Source: Tsuneonella suprasediminis
Lineage (GTDB): Bacteria > Pseudomonadota > Alphaproteobacteria > Sphingomonadales > Sphingomonadaceae
Assembly: GCF_003605755.1 (NCBI RefSeq)
Contig: NZ_RAHJ01000018.1
Span: 744,001-808,000 of the forward strand
DNA: 64,000 bases
Direction: 5' to 3'
Made by a program: the position numbers and the translations under genes. Positions 53,657-61,677 of the stretch are shown here, in pieces. A model generated the notes under the pieces. The model worked only from the letters and a program-made list of their open reading frames with translations, was not told the DNA's origin and made no database searches. Within the stretch, counting starts at the first letter, position 1; each line of letters opens with the position of its first letter.

Positions 53657-53745
53657 TGTCACCGCCGAGACCCCCCTCCCGTCCAAGCGGCTGGTGATAC
53701 GATCCCGAAGGGCCTCCGCTCGAATGCGAGCGGAGGCCTTTTTTA
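53657..53745 (+). ncRNA. Candidate GsrN-like stress sRNA
   Basis: About 89 nt in a gap with no open frame on this strand. The 5' hairpin pairs TCACCGCCG (53659-53667) with CGGC-U-GGTGA (53688-53697), leaving a 20-base loop that contains CCCCCCTCCC. The 3' end is a 12-base-pair terminator with a U-run. An EcfG-like promoter precedes it. Caulobacter GsrN, a stress sRNA driven by the homologous sigma factor, has the same plan: an exposed C-rich 5' loop that pairs with target mRNAs, and a terminator hairpin. Its place within the stress cluster adds weight. Sequence homology to GsrN could not be tested here. Confidence 0.5.
53711..53745 (+). terminator. Strong intrinsic terminator of the candidate sRNA
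   Basis: GGCCTCCGCTCG and CGAGCGGAGGCC form a perfect 12-base-pair stem with loop AATG, followed by TTTTTT. It lies 184 bases after the FNR-like gene, far for a simple mRNA end. Confidence 0.9.
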
Positions 53746-53810
53746 TGGCCTGATGAAACGGATGGGCTTGGCGGAACTGTTGCGACACAGAGTTGTGGCG
53801 CGAATGGGTT

Positions 53811-54263
53811 TTAGCGCAGAACGCTTTTCAAACGGGAGAACAGCCCGGTCGCACCTGGGCGCGTTTGGATCGCAGCGAGCAAATCCTCGGGCGCGTAGGG
53901 TTTTTCCAGCACCGGCCCCAGCTCAGCGATGTTGGCCGGGATATCTTGCGGGGCACCGGTTGAAAAAACGATGCGCGGCGGATTGGGCCCGACTGAGCTG
54001 ACCAGCTCGGCCAGCGCCCAGCCGTCGTCGCGATCCGACAGATGCACGTCCAGTATCATCGCATCCGGTTGGTGTGTGCGTAATGCTGCCAGCGCATCGT
54101 CGGACGAATTGCACTGAATCACCCGCGTGGCGCCTGCGCCAAGCAGGGTCTCTTCGATATTCAGCGCCAGAATAGCGTCGTCTTCCACCACCAGCACGAT
54201 GCCGATTGGCGGCGCGGCAGTCGCTTTGCTCCGCTTGTCTGATTTCACCCCTTGGGTTGCCAC
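53811..54263 (-). CDS. Single-domain response regulator, SdrG-like
   Basis: A 150-residue receiver with no output domain: acidic pair at 28-29, phospho-acceptor Asp72 (AMILDVHLSD), a Thr within FSTG (100-103) and Lys121 (EKPY). FSTG is close to the FATG of the FAT-GUY receivers, to which the stress regulator SdrG of Sphingomonas belongs. It sits beside phyR and has a perfect EcfG promoter, so it is probably a phosphorelay partner for PhyR kinases. An SdrG identity is inferred. Confidence 0.75.
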   Translation of the reverse strand: MATQGVKSDKRSKATAAPPIGIVLVVEDDAILALNIEETLLGAGATRVIQCNSSDDALAALRTHQPDAMILDVHLSDRDDGWALAELVSSVGPNPPRIVFSTGAPQDIPANIAELGPVLEKPYAPEDLLAAIQTRPGATGLFSRLKSVLR

Positions 54264-54320
54264 CTGCGCGTGTTCCTCTCGCGCCGCCGGACGGAAAAGC
54301 CGGGGCGATCATATAACGCG

Positions 54321-54346
54321 AACGACAGGCGCCGGAACACCGTTCC
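54321..54346 (-). promoter_or_regulatory. EcfG-type promoter of the single-domain regulator
   Basis: On the minus strand, GGAAC-N17-CGTT, 57 bases before the ATG of the regulator gene. Both blocks match the consensus. Confidence 0.75.
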
Positions 54347-54479
54347 CACGTTCCGCCAAATTGCGCCGCCTCGTGGCACAAATACCACGAATAGAAGCGG
54401 TTAGCGGGCTGTGTGAGAGACGGTTGCCGGTTCGCTGCGATGCGCCCGTCGCGGCGGCTGTGGTGATGGTGAGGCAGGG

Positions 54480-54830
54480 CCATGGATTGCCACGTCGCTT
54501 ACGCTCCTCGCAATGACGAGGGGAGGGTGCGCGCGATGGTATTGGCCAGCCATCGGCAGTGCGACGCTGCACCTGAACCAAACCCACTTCGTGCCTTCGC
54601 GCCTTCGTGTGCCAAACTTCCGCCCGACGTCCCCGCCCATCGCAACGGCTGTGAGAGGGTGAGGTGCGGTCGATGGATTGCCACGTCGCCTGCGGCTCCT
54701 CGCAATGACGATTGGAGCGGACGGACTTTATCCGGGGGCCACTATTCTTCCGGCGTGGAGCCAGCAGAAGCTGGCCCCCGGCTCAGGGCCGGGGTGACGG
54801 TGGGGGCTGATAATATGGGGCGCTCTTCGT
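54480..54830. repeat. Non-coding repeat unit, copy 1
   Basis: First of two related units in a 950-base region without a gene (54264-55216). It begins with the dispersed repeat ATGGATTGCCACGTCGC...CTCCTCGCAATGACGA, repeats that element near 54671-54709, and contains a CTTCGTGCCTTCGCGCCTTC stretch and a GGGGTGACGGTGGGG stretch. The ATTGCC...GCAATGACG ends are imperfect inverted repeats, typical of small dispersed repeats found in many bacterial genomes. Confidence 0.7.
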
Positions 54831-54907
54831 CATTGCGAACGCAGTGAAGCAATCCAACGTGGGGCGGTGGTGTCCATTGCAGCGGTTGTGGAAGAGGCGA
54901 GGTTCGG

Positions 54908-55190
54908 TTCATGGATTGCCGCGTCGCTTACGCTCCTCGCAATGACGAGGGGAGGGTGCGCGCGATGGTATTGGGCAGCCATCGGCAGTGCGACCTTACG
55001 TCCGGACCAAACTCACTTCGTGCCTTCGCGCCTTCGTGTGACCAGCTTCCACCCGACGGTCCCGCCCATCGCAACGGCTGTGAGAGGGCGAGGTATGGTC
55101 GATGGATTGCCACGTCGCCTGCGGCTCCTCGCAATGACGAGAGGTGGGCCGGGGTGACGGTGGGGCTGATAATGTGGGGCGCCCTTCGTG
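54908..55190. repeat. Non-coding repeat unit, copy 2
   Basis: Second copy, about 429 bases downstream of the first and very similar over roughly 230 bases, followed by another GGGGTGACGGTGGGG stretch. A partial element of the same family lies at about 54834-54860. Open frames across this region are reflections of the repeats and have no coding features. Confidence 0.7.
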
Positions 55191-55216
55191 GTGTCACCGC
55201 CCCGACGCAATCGCGC

Positions 55217-56392
55217 TTATAGCTCCTTCTGATAGACCACGTATTCGCGGTTGATCCGGCTGTCGATAGCCTCCGCGATGGCGACCATTCCCTGATTATC
55301 GTCGAGGATCCAGCCGATTTCCCCGCGCGTCGAGCCGTATTTTTCAATCGCATTGCGCCGGATATATTCGATCATCATAAAGGCCAGCTGGCTGGCAAGG
55401 CGCGAGGACTGCAGGCGTTTGCGGACCCCCATCAGCGGCACCCGCATCGTGCGGACCTGCGGATTGCGTAGCCATGTCAGCAGCTTGATCCAGTTGAACG
55501 GGAACAGTTTGCCCTTCATCGGTTTCAGCACTTCGTTAAGATCGGGCAACGTCATCATGAACGCCACCGGTTCCCCTTCGTATTCGGCAACCATGATGAG
55601 GTCTTCGCGCACGATGGGTTTGAACTTCTTGCCGGCATAGGCGATTTCGGCGTCGGTGAACGGCACGAAGCCCCAGTTATCCGACCACGCATCGTTGAGA
55701 ATATCGAGGATCAGGCGCGCTTCTTCGTCGAATTTCGATTTATCGACATTGCGAATGCGGATTTTCGCGTTCTTTTCGCCAGAGGCGACGATGCGCTGGA
55801 TCAGCGGGGGGAATTCCTGCGTAATATCCAGCTCGTAAGTATAAAGCGATTTGGCCTTGGTATAACCGAGCGCTTCGAACCAGTCGCGATAGCGGGCGGG
55901 CTGGTGTCCCATCATCACCGTGGGCGAATGATCGTGGCCCGCCACCAGTTGCCCCGGTTCTTCCCATACGGACATCGACAGCGGGGCAAGAACGCGGTGC
56001 ATCCCCTTGTCACGCAACCATTCTTCCGCCGTGGCGATCAGGCGGGCGGCGATTGTTGCGTCTTCCGCTTCGAACAGGCCCCAGTTGCCGACACCCGGCC
56101 CCATGCCCTGTTCGGGCGGCTGGGCAATCGCCAGATGATCGATATGCGCGGAAATGCGCCCGACCGTACGGCCGCCTTCCTTCGCCAGAAAATGCTGCAC
56201 CTCGGCATGGTCGAAAAACGGGTTCTTACCGGGGGTGACCAGCTCCATCGCTTCCATCCGCAGCGGGGGCACCCAATGCGGATCGTCGGCATGAATCCGA
56301 TAACTGAGATCGACAAAATCCGCGCGCTCGCGCTTGTTCGTGACGGGGATCACTTCTATCTGTCGGTCTGACACGGCAGCAGCCTCGTTCAT
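55217..56392 (-). CDS. Acyl-CoA N-acyltransferase (GNAT)-fold protein
   Basis: A 391-residue protein of a conserved alphaproteobacterial family with GNAT-like folds (DPHWVPPLRMEAMELVTPGKNPFFDHAEVQHFLA opening region in part; GHQPARYRDWFEALGYTKAKSLYTYEL later). Acceptor unknown. The chosen Met has GGAA six bases upstream and gives MNEAAAV; an earlier Met four codons upstream lacks a site. It is divergent from the fatty acid desaturase, so a role in lipid modification is possible but not shown. Confidence 0.75.
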   Translation of the reverse strand: MNEAAAVSDRQIEVIPVTNKRERADFVDLSYRIHADDPHWVPPLRMEAMELVTPGKNPFFDHAEVQHFLAKEGGRTVGRISAHIDHLAIAQPPEQGMGPGVGNWGLFEAEDATIAARLIATAEEWLRDKGMHRVLAPLSMSVWEEPGQLVAGHDHSPTVMMGHQPARYRDWFEALGYTKAKSLYTYELDITQEFPPLIQRIVASGEKNAKIRIRNVDKSKFDEEARLILDILNDAWSDNWGFVPFTDAEIAYAGKKFKPIVREDLIMVAEYEGEPVAFMMTLPDLNEVLKPMKGKLFPFNWIKLLTWLRNPQVRTMRVPLMGVRKRLQSSRLASQLAFMMIEYIRRNAIEKYGSTRGEIGWILDDNQGMVAIAEAIDSRINREYVVYQKEL

Positions 56393-56496
56393 TGTGTGTT
56401 CCATAGGTGTGGGGTAGCTGCGATTTGACCTATGCCATAGCGCGCCACCCCGAAAGGGGCGCAGTAAGGCGTGTCATCGTTTCGGAAAAGCAGATA

Positions 56497-57621
56497 ATGA
56501 ACGCCACTCAACCCGCCAGTCACTCCACCGCCTATTCCGCGCAGGAAGCTCAAACCGCCACGAATGCGGCGATTGATCGCACCCGCTTGCCGGACGACAA
56601 AGTGTTGTTGCGTGCCGCAGTCGATCTGACGCGCGACCTGCATACAGCCAAGCCGGGGATTTACTGGCCCGATATGCTCGGCTCTGCATTCATCGGTTAT
56701 GCCGCGCTGGCCGGGGCAATCCTGACCGACAAGACATGGCTGGCGATCCTGCTGGGGCTGGTGGCGGTGCAGGCATTGTATCGCGCGCTGCTGTTCATTC
56801 ACGAAATTTCGCACATGCACCGCGATGCGCTGCCCGGTTTCCGCACTGTGTGGAACCTGCTGGTCGGCATTCCGATGCTGACCCCTTCGTTCATGTATGA
56901 AGACGGGCACACCATCCACCATTCGCGGACCAAATATGGCACCCCGGAAGACCCGGAATATCTGCCGCTGGCGCTGATGAAACCGTGGAGCCTGCCGGTG
57001 TTCCTGCTGATCGCCTTGCTGGCACCGCCCGCGCTGATGATCCGTTTTGGCATCCTCGCGCCGCTGGGGCTGATTTTCCCGGCGATCCGCAAGATGAACT
57101 GGGAACGGTTCTCGACGCTGGCGATCAATCCCGATTATCGCCGCCGCCCGCCCGCGGAATCGAAGCGGCGCTGGTATATCCTGCTGGAAACCGGCGCGTC
57201 GATCTGGGCGCTGGCGCTGTTTGCCAGCATCCCGCTGCTGGGCTGGCGACCGCTACTGGTGGCGCTGGCGGTGTTTTCGGTGGTCGCAGTGCTCAACCAG
57301 CTTCGCACGCTGGTGGCGCATTTGTGGGAGAACGAGGGCGAGCCGATGACGGTGACCGCGCAGTATCTCGATTCGGTCAACGTACCGCCGCCGGGCATCG
57401 TGGCTGCGATGTGGGCGCCGGTGGGGCTGCGGTTCCACGCGCTGCACCACTTGCTTCCATCGATGCCCTATCACTCGCTGGGCGAGGCGCATCGGCGGCT
57501 GTCGGCGCATCTGGGCGCGGATTCGACGTATCTTCAGGCGAACTATACCGGGATGATCCCGCTGGTCGGGCGGATCGCGGCCAGCACCATGCGCGCACGG
57601 AATAGCGATAAGGCGGCGTAA
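56497..57621 (+). CDS. Fatty acid desaturase
   Basis: Membrane di-iron desaturase, 374 residues. The three His boxes are complete: HEISHMH (about 107-113), DGHTIHH (about 137-143) and HALHH (about 315-319). Four or more membrane segments surround them. The ATG chosen follows AAAAGCAG; the longer open frame is in the promoter region. Probably introduces a double bond into acyl chains of membrane lipids; regiospecificity unknown. Confidence 0.88.
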   Translation: MNATQPASHSTAYSAQEAQTATNAAIDRTRLPDDKVLLRAAVDLTRDLHTAKPGIYWPDMLGSAFIGYAALAGAILTDKTWLAILLGLVAVQALYRALLFIHEISHMHRDALPGFRTVWNLLVGIPMLTPSFMYEDGHTIHHSRTKYGTPEDPEYLPLALMKPWSLPVFLLIALLAPPALMIRFGILAPLGLIFPAIRKMNWERFSTLAINPDYRRRPPAESKRRWYILLETGASIWALALFASIPLLGWRPLLVALAVFSVVAVLNQLRTLVAHLWENEGEPMTVTAQYLDSVNVPPPGIVAAMWAPVGLRFHALHHLLPSMPYHSLGEAHRRLSAHLGADSTYLQANYTGMIPLVGRIAASTMRARNSDKAA

Positions 57622-57698
57622 CAAGCGGTAGCGGACCCGAAGGGCCGGAGCGGGGCGGGCGGCGGCAGTGCCATCAGCCCAGCTTCTTCCCCAATCCG

Positions 57699-58796
57699 CT
57701 ACTCCTCTGTGCGGATCAGCACTGTCTCACCGATCAGCAGGAACAGCATGAACGGCGCCCATGCGGCGAGAAAGGGCGGGTATCCGCCGAAATTGCCCAT
57801 CGCCAGCGCGGCGTTGTCGACCACGAAATAGGCGAAGCCCAGCGCCATGCCGATGATCGCGCGCAGGAACAGCTGGCCCGAACGCGCCAGCCCGAATGCG
57901 GCGACCGCGCCCAGCAAGGGCATCAGCGCAGCGGAAAGCGGGCCGGAAATCTTGTGCCACCACTTCGCCTCCAGCTCCGCGGTGCGGCGACCGGCTTCGC
58001 GGTAATCGGCGATCGAGCGCGACAGTTCCATCAGCGATTGCCCGTCGGGGTTCACGCTGCCCAGCTCGATCTGTTCGGGCGTCAGATCCTGTCCCACAAC
58101 GACAGAGGGCAAGCTGGTGGTTTCAGCGGTGGAGACTTCGAAACGGGTGGCGTCGGTCAGTTTCCAGCCGGGGCTGGCGAAAGTCGCGCTGGCGGCTTTT
58201 GTTTCAGTGGCAATCGCCCCGCTGGGGGCGCGGTCGTAATAGGTCACGCCTTCCAGCCGCATGGCCGCGCCGGTGCCACTGGCATTCGCGGCATAGAGGA
58301 TATTGGTGCCATCGGTGACGTAAACATTGGCCTTCGCCCCCGATGCAGTGGGCATTTTGGCGTAATCGTTGGCTTGCCAGGCCGACAGCGTGGCGTTGGC
58401 GCGGGTCAGCACCCGTTCGTTGAATGCGAAGCTGAGCCCCGATGTCACCAGCGCAGTCAGCAACAGCGGCGCCAGCACCTGATGCGCGGAAAGGCCCGCG
58501 GCCTTCATCGCGATCACTTCGCTGTTCTGGTTAAGCGTCGCCAGTGTCAGAATCGACGCCAGCAGGACGGAGTAGGGCAGGAACCGCGCGATCAGTTGCG
58601 GCGCGCGCAAGCTGACATAGGTCAGCACTTCGGCCTGCCCGTTGCCGGGCGCGGCCAGCACCTTGCCGCTGTTCGACAGCAGGTCGAGCATCAGCAGCAC
58701 CATCACCAGCATCACCAGCACCGCGGCGATCCGCACTACGAATGTCTTGGCGAGATAGCCGGTCAGCGTCTTGCTGGGGAAGAAATCGAGCTGCAT
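57699..58796 (-). CDS. lptG: LPS export ABC permease LptG
   Basis: Inner-membrane permease of the LptB2FG transporter that extracts LPS for the periplasmic bridge. The 365-residue protein has N-terminal helices (TLTGYLAKTFVVRIAAVLVMLVMVLLMLDLL), a periplasmic beta-jellyroll region (about 120-260) and three C-terminal helices. Order and topology fit LptG; it begins 4 bases after lptF on the same strand. Confidence 0.9.
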   Translation of the reverse strand: MQLDFFPSKTLTGYLAKTFVVRIAAVLVMLVMVLLMLDLLSNSGKVLAAPGNGQAEVLTYVSLRAPQLIARFLPYSVLLASILTLATLNQNSEVIAMKAAGLSAHQVLAPLLLTALVTSGLSFAFNERVLTRANATLSAWQANDYAKMPTASGAKANVYVTDGTNILYAANASGTGAAMRLEGVTYYDRAPSGAIATETKAASATFASPGWKLTDATRFEVSTAETTSLPSVVVGQDLTPEQIELGSVNPDGQSLMELSRSIADYREAGRRTAELEAKWWHKISGPLSAALMPLLGAVAAFGLARSGQLFLRAIIGMALGFAYFVVDNAALAMGNFGGYPPFLAAWAPFMLFLLIGETVLIRTEE

Positions 58797-58800
58797 CGGG

Positions 58801-60030
58801 TTATTCCGCCGGGGTCGCTTGCGCGGGGCGGGTCAGTTTGCGCCGCCTGCTGAACAATTTGCCCAGCCGTTTGGACAATTTGGCGAAGGCAGTTTCCAGC
58901 GCCCCGATGGCCTGCCCGCCGGGCACATAGGCCACGCGGTAATACATCCACACGATCAGCGCGCCGAACAGCACGAACGGCCCCCACAGCGCCAGTATCG
59001 GATCGACCCGCCCCATTGTCGCGAAATCGTGCCCGTACTGGTTGATCTTGTGATAGGCGACGACCATCACGATGGACACGAACACGCCCAGCGCGCTGCT
59101 CGATCGCTTGGGTGGAATTGCCAGCGCGACCGCCAGTAAGGGCATCAGCATCATCATGACCACTTCGACCATGCGATAATTGAAACTGGCCTGGCTGGCA
59201 TCGCGCGCCGGTTCGGGGGTGGCCCCGCTCCACCCGATACGCAGCAGTTCGGGCAGGATATATTCGCTTTCCCCTTCGCCGCGTTTGCGGAATTCTTCCA
59301 CCGCGGGCAGATCGATGGGCAGATCCTGCTTGGTGAAGCTGAGCACGCGGCCCGGTTTGCCGGGGCTGTCCTGCACGATGGTGCCATCGGTCAGCCGCAG
59401 GATAATCGTGTTGGGGTTGTCGCTCGTCGCCAGAAAGCGCCCTTCGCGGGCCGAAATCGACAGCACTTCGCCCTTGCCATCGGCCACGCGGGCGAAAATG
59501 CCCAGCAGGCGGCGCCCGTCATCCTCGCTTTCTTCGATGCGGAGCGCCATGCGATCTTTCAGCGTGGTGAATTCACCCACCTTGATCGACGCGCCCAGGG
59601 CGCCGGAACGCAGTTCGTAATCGAGCCGGGCATAGTAATACTGGCTCATCGGCTGGATATAAAACACCAGCGCGGTGTTGGCCATCACCAGCAATACGGC
59701 AATGGCATAGGGCACCCGCAGCAACCGGCCATAGCTGAGGCCGACCGCGCGCATCACGTCCAGTTCGCTGGTCGTGGCCAGTTTGCGGAACGCCAGCAAC
59801 ACACCCAGCAACAGGCCCAGCGGAATCGCCAGACTGGCATATTCGGGCAGCAGCGCGACCAGCATTTTGAACACGATGCCCACCGGCCCGCCTTGCGCGC
59901 CGACGAAATCGAACAGGCGCAGCATCTGATCCAGCGTCAGCAGCGATGCCGCCAGCACGAACACGCCCAGCATCGGCACAAGCGTGAGCCGCAGGATATA
60001 ACGGTCGATAGCGGGAAGAAACTTCAGCAA
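58801..60030 (-). CDS. lptF: LPS export ABC permease LptF
   Basis: Partner of LptG in the LPS exporter. The 409-residue protein has six membrane helices around a periplasmic jellyroll (about 130-270). The opening DRYILRLTLVPMLGVFVLAASLLTLDQML and FRKLATTSELDVMRAVGLSYGRLL (coupling helix facing LptB) are typical. First gene of the lptFG pair. A ~35-residue basic tail follows the last helix. Confidence 0.92.
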   Translation of the reverse strand: MLKFLPAIDRYILRLTLVPMLGVFVLAASLLTLDQMLRLFDFVGAQGGPVGIVFKMLVALLPEYASLAIPLGLLLGVLLAFRKLATTSELDVMRAVGLSYGRLLRVPYAIAVLLVMANTALVFYIQPMSQYYYARLDYELRSGALGASIKVGEFTTLKDRMALRIEESEDDGRRLLGIFARVADGKGEVLSISAREGRFLATSDNPNTIILRLTDGTIVQDSPGKPGRVLSFTKQDLPIDLPAVEEFRKRGEGESEYILPELLRIGWSGATPEPARDASQASFNYRMVEVVMMMLMPLLAVALAIPPKRSSSALGVFVSIVMVVAYHKINQYGHDFATMGRVDPILALWGPFVLFGALIVWMYYRVAYVPGGQAIGALETAFAKLSKRLGKLFSRRRKLTRPAQATPAE

Positions 60031-60133
60031 GCGATCAGGGGTCCGGTTGTCAGATGCAAGCTGCCCTAGCGGGAAATTTGCGGCAGGTCATGCCCCCAAA
60101 ACAGCAGCCCCCTTCCCAGCGGGGATAGGGCGA

Positions 60134-60547
60134 TCAGGCCTTTTCCAGCGTACATTGCAGCGGGTGTTGATTTTCCCGCGCAAAATCCATCACCTGATTG
60201 ATCTTGGTTTCCGCCACTTCATACGGGAAAACTCCGCACACACCCACTCCGCGCTGGTGAACGTGGAGCATCACCCGCGTCGCCTGTTCCAGATCCATTT
60301 TGAAAAACCGTTTCAGCACGATCACCACGAATTCCATCGGGGTGTAATCGTCGTTGAGCATCAGCACTTTGTACTGGCTCGGCTTTTTCGGTTTGGCCTT
60401 GGCCTTGGTGGCGACGCCGAGCTGGCCTTCGCCATCGTGCGCGTCGTCATCGCCCGCCGCGCAAACAGGTCGGGGCAGGTTGGTTTGAGGCAGGGCAGGG
60501 TAGTGCGAAGCGGTCATCATGGCTGCAATATCGTATGCGATTGGCAT
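60134..60547 (-). CDS. clpS: ATP-dependent Clp protease adaptor ClpS
   Basis: N-end-rule adaptor that delivers proteins to ClpAP. The 137-residue protein has the ClpS core (about 55-135): [20 protein letters not shown] with the DDYT motif, and [21 protein letters not shown]. The first 50 residues are disordered. Later Met codons at residues 10 and 11 are alternative starts. clpA is not adjacent. Confidence 0.92.
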   Translation of the reverse strand: MPIAYDIAAMMTASHYPALPQTNLPRPVCAAGDDDAHDGEGQLGVATKAKAKPKKPSQYKVLMLNDDYTPMEFVVIVLKRFFKMDLEQATRVMLHVHQRGVGVCGVFPYEVAETKINQVMDFARENQHPLQCTLEKA

Positions 60548-60634
60548 TGGGCAAGGCGGGACTCACCAGATGCCGTGAAACGGTTAAATCTGTCCAAACA
60601 CGCACCAGCAAAAAACAGTGCGAACAAAACGAAA

Positions 60635-60664
60635 CGGGCCGGACGGTGTGTACCGTCCGGCCCG
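60635..60664 (-). terminator. Terminator of the phasin gene
   Basis: A perfect 13-base-pair stem (CGGGCCGGACGGT with ACCGTCCGGCCCG, loop GTGT), followed on the minus strand by TTTCGTTTTG. Confidence 0.9.
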
Positions 60665-60722
60665 CAATGGTCCTGCCGCTTTATAGGAGAGGAGAGAGAG
60701 TCGGCGGCAGGATAATTCGGGG

Positions 60723-61556
60723 TCAGGCTGCCTTGGTGAATTTTTCGGCGGCAATGCTCATCCGGCTGGAAATCGGCGCGAACGCTTCGTTGGCCAGCTT
60801 CATCGAGGTTTCAGCGTTCTTCGACATGTGGGCAACCATCGCGTCGAAGTTACGGCGCGCCAGTTCGCCTTGCAGCTTGAACAGGTCGGTCGGGCTCTTC
60901 ACCGCGGCGAATTCCTTCATGTCGGCAGTGGCGATTTCGAAAGCGCCCTTGGCCGCTTCGATTTCGCCGCGTGCGATGTCCTGCATGCCGCTCGACAGGA
61001 TCTTGCCCGATTCGACGACAGCTTCGACATTGCCCTTGCTGAATTCGGTCACTTCGCCGGCATAGGCCTTGCTCTTTTCAAAGGCGGTCTTGGCCTTTTC
61101 CTGCAGGTCGCTGGCGGCGTCTTTGATGGTCTTGGTGAAATCTGCGGTCTTGGTCATGATGGTATCCTTGGATTTGGGTGCTGTGGCAGGCTTGGTATTT
61201 TTCGGTGCTGCGGCCTTCTTCGGCGCTGCAACCTTTGGAGCCGGAGCTGCCTTGGCGGGCGCGACTTTGGCTGCCCTGGCAGGTACGGCCTTTTTCGCGG
61301 CAACCTTTGCCGGGCGTTTGGCGGCCGCCTTGCGGGCAACCGGCTTTTTCGCCGGGGCCTTGCTTGGCGCCTTGGCAACGGTTGCTTTAGCCGGTGCGGG
61401 CTTGGCCTCTGTTTTTGGGGCCGCTGCCTTCGGGGCATCGGCCTTGGGGGCCGCAACCTTTTGGGGCGCGGTGTTCCCGGCGGCATCGGCATATGCCTTC
61501 TCGGCAGATGCGTCGGCCTTCAGTTCTACAGTTTTCGGATCGCTGGCATCGGCCAT
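60723..61556 (-). CDS. phaP: Phasin with Ala/Lys/Pro-rich N-terminal domain
   Basis: PHA-granule-coating protein. The 277-residue protein has a histone-like Ala/Lys/Pro-rich half (about 30-130, repeats such as KKPVARKAAAKRPAKVAAKK) and a C-terminal phasin_2 domain (about 134-275; DFTKTIKDAASDLQEKAKTAFEKSKAYAGE and GEIEAAKGAFEIATADMKEFA). The basic half resembles PhaF, which attaches granules to the nucleoid. An internal Met at 134 begins the phasin domain alone. It lies beside phaC with a large operator-like repeat upstream. Confidence 0.9.
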   Translation of the reverse strand: MADASDPKTVELKADASAEKAYADAAGNTAPQKVAAPKADAPKAAAPKTEAKPAPAKATVAKAPSKAPAKKPVARKAAAKRPAKVAAKKAVPARAAKVAPAKAAPAPKVAAPKKAAAPKNTKPATAPKSKDTIMTKTADFTKTIKDAASDLQEKAKTAFEKSKAYAGEVTEFSKGNVEAVVESGKILSSGMQDIARGEIEAAKGAFEIATADMKEFAAVKSPTDLFKLQGELARRNFDAMVAHMSKNAETSMKLANEAFAPISSRMSIAAEKFTKAA

Positions 61557-61570
61557 TGGTTCACGCTCCT

Positions 61571-61635
61571 ATGTTGCACTGCACAAAATAGGCTTCGCAA
61601 TCGCGAAGTCAAGGAATTTTTGTGCAGTGCAACAT
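61571..61635. promoter_or_regulatory. Large nested inverted repeat, candidate PhaR operator
   Basis: A perfect 18-base inverted repeat, ATGTTGCACTGCACAAAA (61571-61588) and its complement (61618-61635), with a further CTTCGC/GCGAAG palindrome in the spacer. Each arm contains TTGCACTGCA, of the TGC/GCA type bound by PhaR, the granule-sensing repressor of phasin genes. It lies 15 bases before the phasin ATG. The structure is certain; PhaR binding is inferred. Confidence 0.65.
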
Positions 61636-61677
61636 CAGTGGAGCACGGCCTGCCGCGCAAGTCGGGGAATGCCGGTA

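Noticed and set aside
54482-55222. Several 96-141-codon frames in the repeat region
   Set aside because: Both copies of the repeat give the same peptides in several frames, so they mirror the repeat, not selection on protein.
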